Positions 7,625 to 16,096 of a DNA stretch of 35,579 nucleotides are shown piece after piece (the first letter of the stretch is position 1; each line of letters opens with the position of its first letter). The notes under the pieces are model-generated. The model was not told the origin of the DNA. It made no database searches and saw only the letters and a list, made by a program, of their open reading frames with translations. Where the stretch lies: the NCBI RefSeq assembly GCF_046156265.1, contig NZ_JAWDIR010000014.1, forward strand, positions 1-35,579. Direction: 5' to 3'. A program made the position numbers and the translations under genes. This stretch comes from CAMDHY01 sp046156265 (GTDB taxonomy: Bacteria; Pseudomonadota; Alphaproteobacteria; Rhizobiales; Segnochrobactraceae).

Positions 7625-8815
7625 CTACCCCCCGCGCCTCCACAACCTGCCGTGCAGGGCGGAGACGGCGAGGCCGGCGACGAGGCCCCAGAAGGCGGAG
7701 CCGATGCCGAGGAAGGCGAGGCCGGAGCCGGCGAGCAGGAAGGTGACGAGGGCGGCGATGCGGTCCGGCTCGCTCTCCAGACCCTTCAGGATTGCGGCGG
7801 CGAAGGCGCCAAGCAGCGCCAGCCCGGCGACGCCCTGGATGAGCAGCGGCGGCGCCAGCGAGACGAGCACCACGGCGGCGGTGGCGGCGAGGCCGATCGG
7901 CACGTAGGCGCAGCCGGCGGCGAAGGCTGCTATCCAGCGCCGCTCTGGAAGCGGGTGGGCGTCGGGCCCGGCGCAGAGCGCCGCGGTGATCGCCGCGAGG
8001 TTGATCGACAGCGCGCCGAACGGGGCGACCAGCACCGACGCGACGCCGGTCCAGGCGATCAGCGGGCCGGGGTGGGGTCGGTAGCCGTAGGTGGCGAGGA
8101 CGGCGAGGCCGGGGATGTTCTGGGAGGCCATCGTCACCAGGAACAGGGGCAGTGCCACGCCGATGAGGGCGTCCAGGGTGAAGGTCGGCGTCACCAGCAC
8201 GAAGGTCGGCGACAGGTCGGGGATGGGGCCGGCGAGCGCGCCGGGATCGAGCGCCAGCGCGACGATCGCCGCGATGAGCGCCGCCGGCACGGCATAGAGG
8301 CGCCAGAAGCGCCCGACGATCAGCCAGACCAGCATCACCGGCAGCATCAGTAGCGGGATCTCGCCCACCGCCTGGAACGGCGCCAGCACCAAGGGCAGCA
8401 GGATGCCGGCGAGCATGGCGCCGGCGAGGGGGCCGGGAATCGCCGCGACGAGCCGGCCGAACGGTTTCCACGAGCCGGCGGCGACGAGCAGCAGGCCGGT
8501 GACGAGGAAGGCGCCGACGACGGCCGGAAAGCCGCCTTCGACCGCCGCCGTGGTGGCGAGCAGCGCGCCGCCCGGCGTCGACCAGGCGACCGAGATCGGC
8601 ATCTTCGTCCACGCGCTCAGCGCCATGCCGGCGACACCCATGCCGATCGTCAGCATGGTGAGGCCCGAGGCCGCCTCGTCGGGGCTCGCGCCCATCGCCG
8701 AGAGGCCGGCGACGATCACCGCGAACGACGAGCCGAAGCCGACGAAGGCCGCGAGCATGCCCGCAGCGACCGGCTGCAACAGACCCGCAGCGGGGCCGGA
8801 AGCGGGGGTGGTCAT
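7625..8815 (-). CDS. benE: BenE-family benzoate/H+ symporter
   Basis: Predicted protein of 396 residues, the usual length for BenE, with about 11-12 hydrophobic segments over the whole length. Family-like stretches include the N-terminal AAFVGFGSSFAVIVAGLSAMGASPDEAASGL, the ISVAWSTPGGALLAT block, VTMASQNIPGLAVL, and GALSINLAAITAALCAGPDAHP. BenE proteins import benzoate or related aromatic acids with protons across the inner membrane. ATG 8815 has GAGGA at a suitable distance; the open frame continues to 8962, but that part overlaps the intergenic region shared with the divergent gene. No benzoate catabolic genes are visible nearby, so the real substrate is uncertain. It may share a regulatory region (8816-9005) with the divergent two-ABM-domain gene. 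Confidence 0.85.
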   Translation of the reverse strand: MTTPASGPAAGLLQPVAAGMLAAFVGFGSSFAVIVAGLSAMGASPDEAASGLTMLTIGMGVAGMALSAWTKMPISVAWSTPGGALLATTAAVEGGFPAVVGAFLVTGLLLVAAGSWKPFGRLVAAIPGPLAGAMLAGILLPLVLAPFQAVGEIPLLMLPVMLVWLIVGRFWRLYAVPAALIAAIVALALDPGALAGPIPDLSPTFVLVTPTFTLDALIGVALPLFLVTMASQNIPGLAVLATYGYRPHPGPLIAWTGVASVLVAPFGALSINLAAITAALCAGPDAHPLPERRWIAAFAAGCAYVPIGLAATAAVVLVSLAPPLLIQGVAGLALLGAFAAAILKGLESEPDRIAALVTFLLAGSGLAFLGIGSAFWGLVAGLAVSALHGRLWRRGG

Positions 8816-9005
8816 GGCGGATCCTCGGGCGGAAGGGCGGGCGGGAGCCTCGCTCATATACCCGCGTGCCCCGATTGCGAACCCCGCCGACGGCGACGGC
8901 CCGGCGGTCGTAGAGTGAGGCCGCTGCCGCTGGACGCGGACCACCCGCGCCGCGATGCTCATGGCGTGGCGCGCGTCGCCGCGGCGGGGCAGGGGAGCGG
9001 GGCGG

Positions 9006-9977
9006 ATGGCGGAACAGGGGCCGGGCGGGCGTATCGCCCTCGTCGTGCGCCGGCGTGTGGCGGACGAGGCCTATGCCGAGTTCACGCGCTGGCAGGCGAA
9101 GGTCAGTGAGCAGTTGCGCAGCGTGCCGGGCTTCCTGCGCCAGGAACTGGTGCCGCCGGCGCCGCCCCACCAGCTCGACTGGCTGGTTATCCAGAGGTTC
9201 GAGACGCTCGCCGCTGCGCGCGCCTGGCTCGATTCGCCCGAACGCGCGCGGCTCCTCGCCGAGATCCGCCGCGACCTCATCGGGCCGGAGGAGACGCGCC
9301 TCTTTCCCGATGCCGGCGGCGAGCACGACGCGGCCGTCTCCGTCGTCTTCACCTACACGATCGATCCCGCCGACGCGGCTGAGTTCGAGGCCTGGCAGCG
9401 GCGCATCCAGGACGCCGAGACCGCCTTTGCGGGCTTCCTGCGCCACAAGATCGAGGCGCCGAAGCCGGGCCTCCACGACGACTGGGTGGTGGTCGTCTCC
9501 TACGCCACCGACGCCGACCTCGACCGCTGGCTCGCCTCGCCTGAGCGAACGGCCGTGCTCGCCGAGGGGCAGCGCTTCATCGAGCGGATGCAGTACCGCC
9601 GCAACAGCTACGGCTTCGGCTTCTGGTTCCGGGAGGGCGAGGCGGGCGGCCGGGACAATTTCGCTATCCTGCGCACCAACCTCATCGTGCTGCTCGTGCT
9701 CTATCCGGTGGTGGCGCTGTGGAACCTCGTGCTCGCCGGACCAGTCGCCGACGTGGGCGTGCCGCCGTGGCTGGCGCTCTTCCTCGGCAACCTCTTCGCC
9801 TCGCAGATCCTCGGCTGGTGGGCGGTGCCGGCGGCGGCGCGCCGCTTCCGCTGGTGGCTCGCGCCGGCTGCGGGCCGGCGGCAGCGGCTTGCCGGCTACG
9901 CCGTGGTGATGGTGCTCTATGCCCTGTCGATGGCGATCTATGCCGGCCTGCTCGCGTCGGGCGTGGGTGTCCGCTGA
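9006..9977 (+). CDS. Two-domain ABM (antibiotic biosynthesis monooxygenase-like) membrane protein
   Basis: Predicted protein of 323 residues. Residues 8-100 and 108-205 are two ferredoxin-like ABM domains in tandem, each with the pattern hydrophobic strand, ...FxxWQ..., PGFLRQEL / AGFLRHKIE, DWLVIQRF / DWVVVVSY, and a closing helix with W..SPER..LL. The C-terminal part (about 215-320) has three hydrophobic segments (ILRTNLIVLLVLYPVVALWNLVLAG; LALFLGNLFASQILGWWAV; YAVVMVLYALSMAIYAGLLA) and is probably in the inner membrane. This matches a group of membrane-bound proteins named after the ABM fold (COG3224 type), whose reaction is not established. Start 9006 is chosen for its GGGGAG; ATG 8955 is also in frame. 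The gene diverges from benE, which may hint at a link to aromatic compounds. Confidence 0.75.
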   Translation: MAEQGPGGRIALVVRRRVADEAYAEFTRWQAKVSEQLRSVPGFLRQELVPPAPPHQLDWLVIQRFETLAAARAWLDSPERARLLAEIRRDLIGPEETRLFPDAGGEHDAAVSVVFTYTIDPADAAEFEAWQRRIQDAETAFAGFLRHKIEAPKPGLHDDWVVVVSYATDADLDRWLASPERTAVLAEGQRFIERMQYRRNSYGFGFWFREGEAGGRDNFAILRTNLIVLLVLYPVVALWNLVLAGPVADVGVPPWLALFLGNLFASQILGWWAVPAAARRFRWWLAPAAGRRQRLAGYAVVMVLYALSMAIYAGLLASGVGVR

Positions 9978-10083
9978 GGGAGACACGGACGCGCTGCCTG
10001 CAAGCCCGCTTGCAAACCGCCGCCGCTTGCCTAGTTTGCCGCTCGCCCGTGACAGCCCTGCGGGCGCGACCGATCGAGCCTCC

Positions 10084-11226
10084 GTGAACGACGCCCCCAT
10101 CCCGCACCGTCTGAGCCCGGCCGGCGCGCCGCTGCCGCACCGCGCCGCCCCGGAAGTGACGGTGGTGCTGCCGACCTACAACGAGCGCGGCAACATCGCC
10201 GAGGCGATCGCCCGCGTCGGCCGCGCCCTCGAGGGTGTCGACTGGGAGGTGATCGTCGTCGACGACGACAGCCCGGACGGCACCGCGGCGCTCGCCAAGG
10301 AGATCGCCGACGTCGATCCGCGCGTCCACTGCATCCGCCGCGTGGGCCGCCGCGGCCTCGCCGGCGCCTGCATCGAGGGGATGCTGGCGAGTTCCGCACC
10401 GATCGTGGCCGTCATGGACGCCGACCTGCAGCACGACGAGGCGCTGCTGCCACTGATGCTGTCGGCGGTGCGCTCGGGGGAGGCCGACATCGCCGTCGGC
10501 AGCCGGTTCGCGGAAGGGTCCGCCACCGACGGCCTGTCGTCGCAGCGTCGCACCGTCTCGACTGTCGCCAACACGCTCGCGCGGATGCTCCTGCGCGTCC
10601 GCCTCACCGACCCGATGAGCGGCTTCTTCATGTTGCGCCGGGATGCGGTGGAGGCGGTGGCCGACCAGCTCTCCACCCAGGGCTTCAAGATCCTGCTCGA
10701 CATCATCGTGTCGATGGAACGCCGACCGCGTATCGCGGAGTTCGGCTACGTGTTCCGGGAGCGCGGGGCCGGCGAGAGCAAGCTCGATGCGCTGGTGGTG
10801 TTCGAATTCGCGGGTCTCATCGTGTCGAAGCTTCTCGGCGGCATGGTTTCGGTGCGCTTCGTACTGTTCGCGCTCGTCGGGCTGTCGGGTGTTGTCGTCC
10901 ACCTCGGCTGCCTGCGCGCCCTGCTCGCGCTCGATGTCGGCTTCGCTGCCGCCCAGACAGCGGCGACCTTCATCGCCATGACGACCAACTTCTTCCTCAA
11001 CAACCACCTGACCTACCGCGACCGCCGGCTGAAGGGGTGGCGGGCGGTGCGCGGGCTCCTCAGCTTCTATGCCGTCTGCGGCATCGGCGTGCTCGCCAAT
11101 GTCGGCGTCGCCAAGTGGGTCTACGGCATGGATCCCGGCTGGTGGGTCGCCGGCATCGCCGGGGCGCTCGTGGGCGCGGTGTGGAACTACGGGGCGAGCG
11201 CCGTCGTCACGTGGCGCGTCAGGTGA
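10084..11226 (+). CDS. GT2 glycosyltransferase (polyprenyl-phosphate mannosyl/glucosyl synthase-like) fused to GtrA
   Basis: Predicted protein of 380 residues. Residues 24-245 are a GT2 domain of the DPM1-like group: VTVVLPTYNERGNI, VIVVDDDSPDGT (57-67), the metal-binding DADLQHD (112-118), GSRF, and the TDPMSGFFMLRR block. The remaining part (about 255-378) has four hydrophobic segments and the GtrA features VRFVLFALVGLSG and TNFFLNNHLTYRDR. Such fusions make a polyprenyl-phosphate sugar on the cytoplasmic side and may help move or place it in the membrane. The GTG at 10084 is the best start because the TVVLPTYNE strand follows at normal distance; the frame is open further upstream. The stop overlaps the GTG of the GT39 gene by 4 nt (GTGA), so the two products are coupled and probably act in sequence. 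Confidence 0.85.
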   Translation: MNDAPIPHRLSPAGAPLPHRAAPEVTVVLPTYNERGNIAEAIARVGRALEGVDWEVIVVDDDSPDGTAALAKEIADVDPRVHCIRRVGRRGLAGACIEGMLASSAPIVAVMDADLQHDEALLPLMLSAVRSGEADIAVGSRFAEGSATDGLSSQRRTVSTVANTLARMLLRVRLTDPMSGFFMLRRDAVEAVADQLSTQGFKILLDIIVSMERRPRIAEFGYVFRERGAGESKLDALVVFEFAGLIVSKLLGGMVSVRFVLFALVGLSGVVVHLGCLRALLALDVGFAAAQTAATFIAMTTNFFLNNHLTYRDRRLKGWRAVRGLLSFYAVCGIGVLANVGVAKWVYGMDPGWWVAGIAGALVGAVWNYGASAVVTWRVR

Positions 11227-12737
11227 CGCGCGCGGGCCGCTTCTTCGGCTCGGCCGTCGGCGCAGCAGCGGTCGTCGCAGCGCTCACTCTCGTCCGCCTC
11301 GCCGTCGCCGGTTACGCGCCGCTCACCGAGGACGAAGCCTACTACCGCCTCTGGGCGCTCCATCCTGCCTTCGGCTATCTCGACCACCCGCCGATGGTCG
11401 CCTGGTGGATGGCCGGCGGCATGGCGGTGGCGGGCGACACCGCGCTCGGCGTGCGGCTCGTGTCCGTGTTGTCGGTGATGGTGGGCTCGCTGGCGCTGTG
11501 GCGCTCGGCGCTGATCGTCGCGGGCGACGCCGCCACCGCCGCGAGAGCGGTCATCTGGTTCAACGCGACGCTGCTCGTCGGCATCGGCAGCGTCGTCGCC
11601 ACCCCCGACCAGCCGGCGACGCTGTTCTGGGGGCTGGCGCTCTGGGCGGTGCTGGAGAAGGTGCGCTCCGGCGACGGTCGCTGGTGGCTGGCCGTCGGCC
11701 TGTTCGCCGGCCTCGGCCTGCAGTCGAAGTACTCGACGCTGTTCCTCGGCGCCGGCCTCGTGCTGTGGCTCGTCGTCTCGGCCGAGCGGCGGCGCTGGCT
11801 CGCCGATCCGTGGCTGTGGGCCGGCGGCCTCCTCGCGGTGCTGCTGTTTGCGCCGGTCATCGCCTGGAACGCCGCCCATGACTGGGCCTCGTTCGAGAAG
11901 CAGTTCGGGCGGGCCGCGGCCTCCGAGTGGACGCTCGCCTACCTGCCGGAGCTCCTCGGCGGGCAGATCGGACTTCTCGGGCCGCTGATGGTGCCCTTCG
12001 TCGTCGCCGGCCTGTGGCTCGCGGGACGACGGCGGACGGCCTCGGGCGGCTCAGCCGAAGCCGACGGGGCAGGGGAGGCGGGCCGGTCGCTGCTGGTCCT
12101 CTCCAGCATCCCCTTCGCCCTCTACCTTCTCGTCCATGCCCTGCACGACCGCGTGCAGGCGAACTGGCCGGCGCCGCTTTATCCGGCCTTCGCGCTGATC
12201 GCCGCCGCCGCCGCCGCGCGCACCGGCGACCTGTCGGGCCGAACAGGCCGCATGCTCTCGGCGCTCAGGGCGTGGGTGGCGCCGGTCGGCATCGCCACCG
12301 GCCTCGTCGCCTTCCTGCTCCTGATGCACCCCTCCGGCTTCGGCCTCGCCGGCCTGGATCCGGCTCGGCGCTATCGCGGCTGGGACGCAGCCGCCGCCGA
12401 GATCGAGGCGAAGCGGGTGGAAGTGGGGGCGGCCTGGATCGCCACCGGCGCCTATGGCCCGACTGCGATGCTGTCGTGGGAACTCAAGGACGTGCCGGTG
12501 GTGCAGCTCGACGAAAGGCTGCGCTACGCCGCCGCCCCGCCGCCGTCCGCCGACCTTCTCGCCCGGCCGGGGCTGCTCGTCCTGCGCGAGCGCGCCGGCG
12601 AGACCGAGCGCCTCACCGCCCGCTTCCGCTTCGTCGAGCCGCTCGGCACGGTGACGCGTCGCGCCGACAACGCGACGGTCGCCCGCTACGCGCTGTTCCG
12701 CGTTTCCGACCCCGTCGGCGACCCGCTCGCGCCCTGA
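11223..12737 (+). CDS. GT39-family (ArnT/PMT-like) integral membrane glycosyltransferase
   Basis: Predicted protein of 504 residues with about 11-12 hydrophobic segments in the first 420 residues. The N-terminal loop LTEDEAYYRLWALHPAFGYLDHPPMVAWW carries the acidic DE pair and the HPP motif typical of the GT39/ArnT group, which move sugars from polyprenyl phosphate to lipid A, protein or other periplasmic acceptors. The last 85 residues are a soluble periplasmic tail. It starts with GTG in a 4-nt overlap with the upstream GT2-GtrA gene, which would supply its lipid-linked donor. The acceptor cannot be told from sequence. The frame is open back to 11037 but this lies inside the GT2-GtrA gene. 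Confidence 0.8.
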   Translation: MTRAGRFFGSAVGAAAVVAALTLVRLAVAGYAPLTEDEAYYRLWALHPAFGYLDHPPMVAWWMAGGMAVAGDTALGVRLVSVLSVMVGSLALWRSALIVAGDAATAARAVIWFNATLLVGIGSVVATPDQPATLFWGLALWAVLEKVRSGDGRWWLAVGLFAGLGLQSKYSTLFLGAGLVLWLVVSAERRRWLADPWLWAGGLLAVLLFAPVIAWNAAHDWASFEKQFGRAAASEWTLAYLPELLGGQIGLLGPLMVPFVVAGLWLAGRRRTASGGSAEADGAGEAGRSLLVLSSIPFALYLLVHALHDRVQANWPAPLYPAFALIAAAAAARTGDLSGRTGRMLSALRAWVAPVGIATGLVAFLLLMHPSGFGLAGLDPARRYRGWDAAAAEIEAKRVEVGAAWIATGAYGPTAMLSWELKDVPVVQLDERLRYAAAPPPSADLLARPGLLVLRERAGETERLTARFRFVEPLGTVTRRADNATVARYALFRVSDPVGDPLAP

Positions 12738-12790
12738 CTTTTCTGAGGCAGGCCGGGCAACTTTCCGTATACTCCGCGCCGCGACGGGAT

Positions 12791-12795
12791 GGAGG
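12791..12795 (+). promoter_or_regulatory. Ribosome binding site that decides the start of the Crp/Fnr gene
   Basis: GGAGG lies 5 nt before ATG 12801. The alternative in-frame ATG at 12789 contains this site inside its codons and has only a weak site of its own. A TATACT hexamer at 12768-12773 may be the -10 element, with no clear -35. Confidence 0.45.
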
Positions 12796-12800
12796 CGGAC

Positions 12801-13490
12801 ATGCCGGTGGACGAGCGCTTTCTCGATGCGAGCTTCTCGCTCGAAGGCCTGTCGGGCACGCTCGCCGCGCGCCTCGCAGCACTCGCCCGCGTCGTGACGG
12901 TGCCGCAGGGCAAGGTGCTGTTCTCGGCCGGCGACCCGGGCGACGGCCTCTACACCGTCCTCGACGGCTCCTTGAAAGTTATCCTCTTGTCGGCCGATGG
13001 CGACGAGCAGCTCCTCGCCGTGCTCGGCTCCGGCGCGGTGTTCGGTGAACTCGCCCTGTTCGACGGCAGGCCGCGCTCGGCGACGGTGGTGGCCCTGAAG
13101 GACTCGACGCTCGCCTTCATGGAGCGCGTCGCCTTCGACCGGCTGGCGAGCGAGACGCCAGAGATCTACCGCCACATGCTGCGCATCGTCGGCAGCCGGC
13201 TGCGCCACGCCAACGACGTGCTGGCGGCGCGCAGCTTCCTGCCGCTGCCGGGGCGGGTGGCGCAGGCGCTGCTCCAGCTCGCCGACAGCTTCGGGCGGCC
13301 CGTCGATCCAGACCGCACACTCATCCACTACAAGGTCTCGCAGGCGGAGATCGCCTCGATGGCCGGCGGCGCGCGCGAGAACGTCAGCCGCATCCTCAAC
13401 GACTTCCGCCGCACCGGCGTGATCTCCCGCATCTCCGGCTACTACTGCATCGAGAAGCGCGCCACGCTCGCGAGCGCCGCATCGCTGTAG
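12801..13490 (+). CDS. Crp/Fnr-family transcriptional regulator
   Basis: Predicted protein of 229 residues. Residues 14-135 form a cyclic-nucleotide-binding beta barrel (QGKVLFSAGDPGDGLYTVLDGSLKV; then FGELALFDGRPRSATVVAL with Gly82, Glu83, Arg92, Ser93, Ala94, the phosphate-binding cassette pattern). Residues 135-160 are the dimer helix, and 165-225 a winged helix with KVSQAEIASMAGGARENVSRILNDFRRTGVI as HTH. There are no Fnr-type N-terminal cysteines, so oxygen sensing by an Fe-S cluster is unlikely; cAMP or another nucleotide is possible. It is followed after about 100 nt by a gene that has the same sensory domain joined to EAL, which suggests shared nucleotide signalling. The target genes are not known. 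Confidence 0.85.
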   Translation: MPVDERFLDASFSLEGLSGTLAARLAALARVVTVPQGKVLFSAGDPGDGLYTVLDGSLKVILLSADGDEQLLAVLGSGAVFGELALFDGRPRSATVVALKDSTLAFMERVAFDRLASETPEIYRHMLRIVGSRLRHANDVLAARSFLPLPGRVAQALLQLADSFGRPVDPDRTLIHYKVSQAEIASMAGGARENVSRILNDFRRTGVISRISGYYCIEKRATLASAASL

Positions 13491-13499
13491 GCGCCGGCG

Positions 13500-13528
13500 G
13501 CAGGCAGGAACCGGTGCAGGCAGGAACC
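13500..13528 (+). repeat. Two tandem 13-bp repeats upstream of the CNB-EAL gene
   Basis: GCAGGCAGGAACC occurs at 13500-13512 and again at 13516-13528, giving a 16-bp period between the Crp/Fnr stop and the CNB-EAL start. Paired direct repeats can be regulator half-sites, but two copies may also be chance or slippage. Confidence 0.5.
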
Positions 13529-13590
13529 ACCGACGCCGGCGCGTCCGGTGCTGTACAATCGGTCGCCTCGCCTTCCGACGGAGCTTCCCC

Positions 13591-14796
13591 GTGTTCAGCG
13601 CGCCCTATCCCGACAATCTCTTCCTGCCCGCCGGCGCGATGCTCTTCAACGAGGGGGACGAGGGCAACGCCGCCTTCCTGATCAAGTCGGGAAGCATCGA
13701 GGTCTTCCGCTTCCGCGACGACTGCGAGCAGGTAGTGGCGAACCTCGGGCCCGGCGACCTCCTCGGCGAGATGTCGGCGCTCGACCGTCGCCCGCGCACG
13801 GCCGGCGCGCGCGCCACCGTCGCCAGCGAGCTCGTGCCGATCACCGCCGATCAGATCGAGCGCCGCATCGCTGACGCCGATCCCGTCCTGCGCCTCTGCC
13901 TGAAGCTCGCGACCGAGCGCTTCCGCGAGGCCGTGGCCGAGACCGATACGCCGCGGATCGCGACGACGGCGCGAGGCGGCGAGCTCGGCGCCGCCTTCGA
14001 GATGATCGAGCTCGAACGCGAGATCGACCGCGGGCTCACGGCGGGCGAGTTCGAGCTTTTCTACCAGCCGATCGTCCGCCTCGCCGACGGTACGCTCGCC
14101 GGCTGCGAGGGGCTGGCGCGCTGGCGCCACCCCAAGCGCGGCCTCGTGCCGCCGGGCGATTTCATCCCCGCTGCCGAGGCGAGCGGCCTGATCGAGCGGC
14201 TCACCGACTGGTGCGTCGCGGAGGCGATCGGCCGCCGCGACGCCCTCGCCGGAGCCGCGGGCGGGGCGTCGGGCGGCTTCTTCGTCACCGTCAACGTCTC
14301 GGGTCGAGATCTCGCCCGCCCGCAGTTCGCCACGACGGTGGGTGACGCCGTCGCCGACGCCGGTATCTCGCCGGCGAGCGTCAAGCTCGAGATCACCGAG
14401 AGCATGCTGATGGCCAACCCGGACGGGGCGGCGAAGATTCTCAACGACCTGCGGGCGCGCGGCCTCGGCGTCGCCATCGACGACTTCGGCACCGGCTATT
14501 CGAGCCTCAGCTACCTCGCGACACTGCCGATCACGACCCTGAAGATCGACCGCTCGTTCGTGCTGGCGCTCGCCGACAGCCGCGTCAACGCGCGCATCAT
14601 CCAGACGATCCTCAGGCTCGCCGACGAGCTCGGCATCGCCGCGGTGGCAGAGGGCATAGAGGACGCGGCGGCGGCAGCGACGCTCCGGCAGATGGGCTGC
14701 ACCTACGGCCAGGGCTACCACTTCGCCCGGCCGCTGCCCTTTCCGGACTTCGTGGCGTGGGCGCAGGCCCGCACCGCGGCTGCCCCGTCCACCTGA
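13591..14796 (+). CDS. Cyclic-nucleotide-binding/EAL protein, putative c-di-GMP phosphodiesterase
   Basis: Predicted protein of 401 residues. Residues 8-115 are a cyclic-nucleotide-binding domain (LFNEGDEGNAAFLIKSGSIEV; LLGEMSALDRRPRTAGARA with the Gly-Glu and Arg-Thr-Ala of the phosphate cassette). Residues 140-392 are an EAL domain. Residues expected to bind metal and substrate are all present: Glu173 (motif reads EGL, not EAL), Asn235, Glu267, Asp297-Asp298, Lys318, Glu354, Gln374, plus the DDFGTGYSSL loop. The Ala to Gly change in EAL is tolerated in active relatives, so hydrolysis of c-di-GMP to pGpG is likely, gated by a nucleotide bound at the N-terminus. GTG 13591 starts directly before the barrel. 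It lies in line with the Crp/Fnr gene and converges with the MBL gene 18 nt away. Confidence 0.85.
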   Translation: MFSAPYPDNLFLPAGAMLFNEGDEGNAAFLIKSGSIEVFRFRDDCEQVVANLGPGDLLGEMSALDRRPRTAGARATVASELVPITADQIERRIADADPVLRLCLKLATERFREAVAETDTPRIATTARGGELGAAFEMIELEREIDRGLTAGEFELFYQPIVRLADGTLAGCEGLARWRHPKRGLVPPGDFIPAAEASGLIERLTDWCVAEAIGRRDALAGAAGGASGGFFVTVNVSGRDLARPQFATTVGDAVADAGISPASVKLEITESMLMANPDGAAKILNDLRARGLGVAIDDFGTGYSSLSYLATLPITTLKIDRSFVLALADSRVNARIIQTILRLADELGIAAVAEGIEDAAAAATLRQMGCTYGQGYHFARPLPFPDFVAWAQARTAAAPST

Positions 14797-14814
14797 TCCC
14801 CGGCGATCCGGCCG

Positions 14815-15840
14815 TCAGGCCTGCTGGAAGCGCCAGACGCCGTCCGCCTCGACGCGCACGAGCCGCTCCGTCGCGACGAGGTGATTGAGGTGCGACAGTG
14901 CCTCGCCGGTGGCGAGCAGCAGGTGGAAGCCCGCGAGCGGGCGCTTGAACAGGAAGGGCAGCACGTCGCGCACCCGCACCGGCGCCTCGGCCGCGCCGAC
15001 GGCGGCGGCGAGGCGCTGTTCGTGCTGGCCGGCGATCTCGCCCGCCCGCGCGGCGAGCCCACGGAACGGCTCGTTGTGGCCCGGCAGCACCAGCGGATCG
15101 CCGACCGTCGCGACCAGCCGGGCGTTCGCCTCGAGGAAGGCGCCGACGCCGTCGAGCTCCGGGCTCCACCAGGCGACGCCGACGTTCGGGCTGATCTTCG
15201 GCAGGATCTGGTCGCCGACGAGCAGGAGGTCGCGCTCGGCCGACCACAGGCAGGCGTGGTGGGGGGAGTGGCCGGCGGTCTCGATCACCGTCCAGTCGCT
15301 TCCGCCGGCGCGAAGCGGCACGGCGGGGTCGAGTGGCACGACGCTCTCGGCGAGGTCCGGATAAGTGCGGCTGAGGCCGCGGCCGTTATGGGCCATCTCC
15401 GCCGCTTCGTCGGCGGTGAAGCCGCAGCGCCGGTAGTGGCGGGCCGCCGCCTCCGAGGCCTCGGCGGGATCGGTACGGGCTAGGCGCGCTGCGAGCGCAT
15501 GGCCCTCCGGCAGCATCAGGATCGGCGCGTCGACGGTGCGCGAGAGCCAGCCGGCGGCGCCGTAGTGGTCGGGGTGGTAGTGCGTCACGACGATGCGCCG
15601 GATCGGCCGCCCGGCGAGCGGGCCGCGGGCGAGCAACTCGGTCCACAGCGCCCGTGTCGGACCGTCGCCGAAACCGACGTCGACCAGTGTCCAGCCGTCG
15701 CCGTCGTCGAGCGCGTAGGCGTTGACGAACTCGAGCTCCTTGATCGGAACCGGAATCTTCAGGCGCAGGATGCCATCGGCGACGGCGAAGGGCATGGCCA
15801 GCGGCACCGGGGCGCCGTCGGCGGTCGAAGGATCGGTCAT
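14815..15840 (-). CDS. MBL-fold metallo-hydrolase
   Basis: Predicted protein of 341 residues with a metallo-beta-lactamase fold. The zinc-binding motif THYHPDHYG (86-94, H87-x-H89-x-D91-H92) follows the expected VDVGFGDGP strand; later ligands are in TAGHSPHHACL, LVGDQILP and the PGHNEPF loop. After residue 265 the sequence changes into a helical C-terminal extension with a winged-helix-like end (ALSHLNHLVATERLVRVEADGVWRF), as in LACTB2-type or hydroxyacylglutathione-hydrolase-like proteins that act on thioesters or nucleic-acid ends. The exact substrate is unknown. ATG 15840 is chosen because the family N-terminus fits, though the Shine-Dalgarno is weak; the frame is open to 16056. It is divergent from lysC. 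Confidence 0.8.
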   Translation of the reverse strand: MTDPSTADGAPVPLAMPFAVADGILRLKIPVPIKELEFVNAYALDDGDGWTLVDVGFGDGPTRALWTELLARGPLAGRPIRRIVVTHYHPDHYGAAGWLSRTVDAPILMLPEGHALAARLARTDPAEASEAAARHYRRCGFTADEAAEMAHNGRGLSRTYPDLAESVVPLDPAVPLRAGGSDWTVIETAGHSPHHACLWSAERDLLLVGDQILPKISPNVGVAWWSPELDGVGAFLEANARLVATVGDPLVLPGHNEPFRGLAARAGEIAGQHEQRLAAAVGAAEAPVRVRDVLPFLFKRPLAGFHLLLATGEALSHLNHLVATERLVRVEADGVWRFQQA

Positions 15841-16096
15841 GGCGGGCGTCGACTCGGGAGTGCGGAGGAAGCCCGACCATACACGAGGCGGATGCTGCCG
15901 GCGCGCGTCGACCCGCCGCGCCGCCGCGCGCCCCGGCGACGCCCTGGAACCACTCCGATCGGCGGCCATGCCGTTGCGGGAGCGCGACCTTTCCTGTATC
16001 ACCCGCCGCCGATCCCGCCGGCCCGGCGGACCGCTTCCACGGTGCGCCGGGTCCAACGACAGCCGCCGACCCTCCGGCCGCTACAGAGCCTCTCGA

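Noticed and set aside
7503..10100. 865-codon open frame on the minus strand over benE and the ABM gene
   Set aside because: Shadow of benE in another frame and antisense to the ABM gene; low-complexity Arg-rich sequence.
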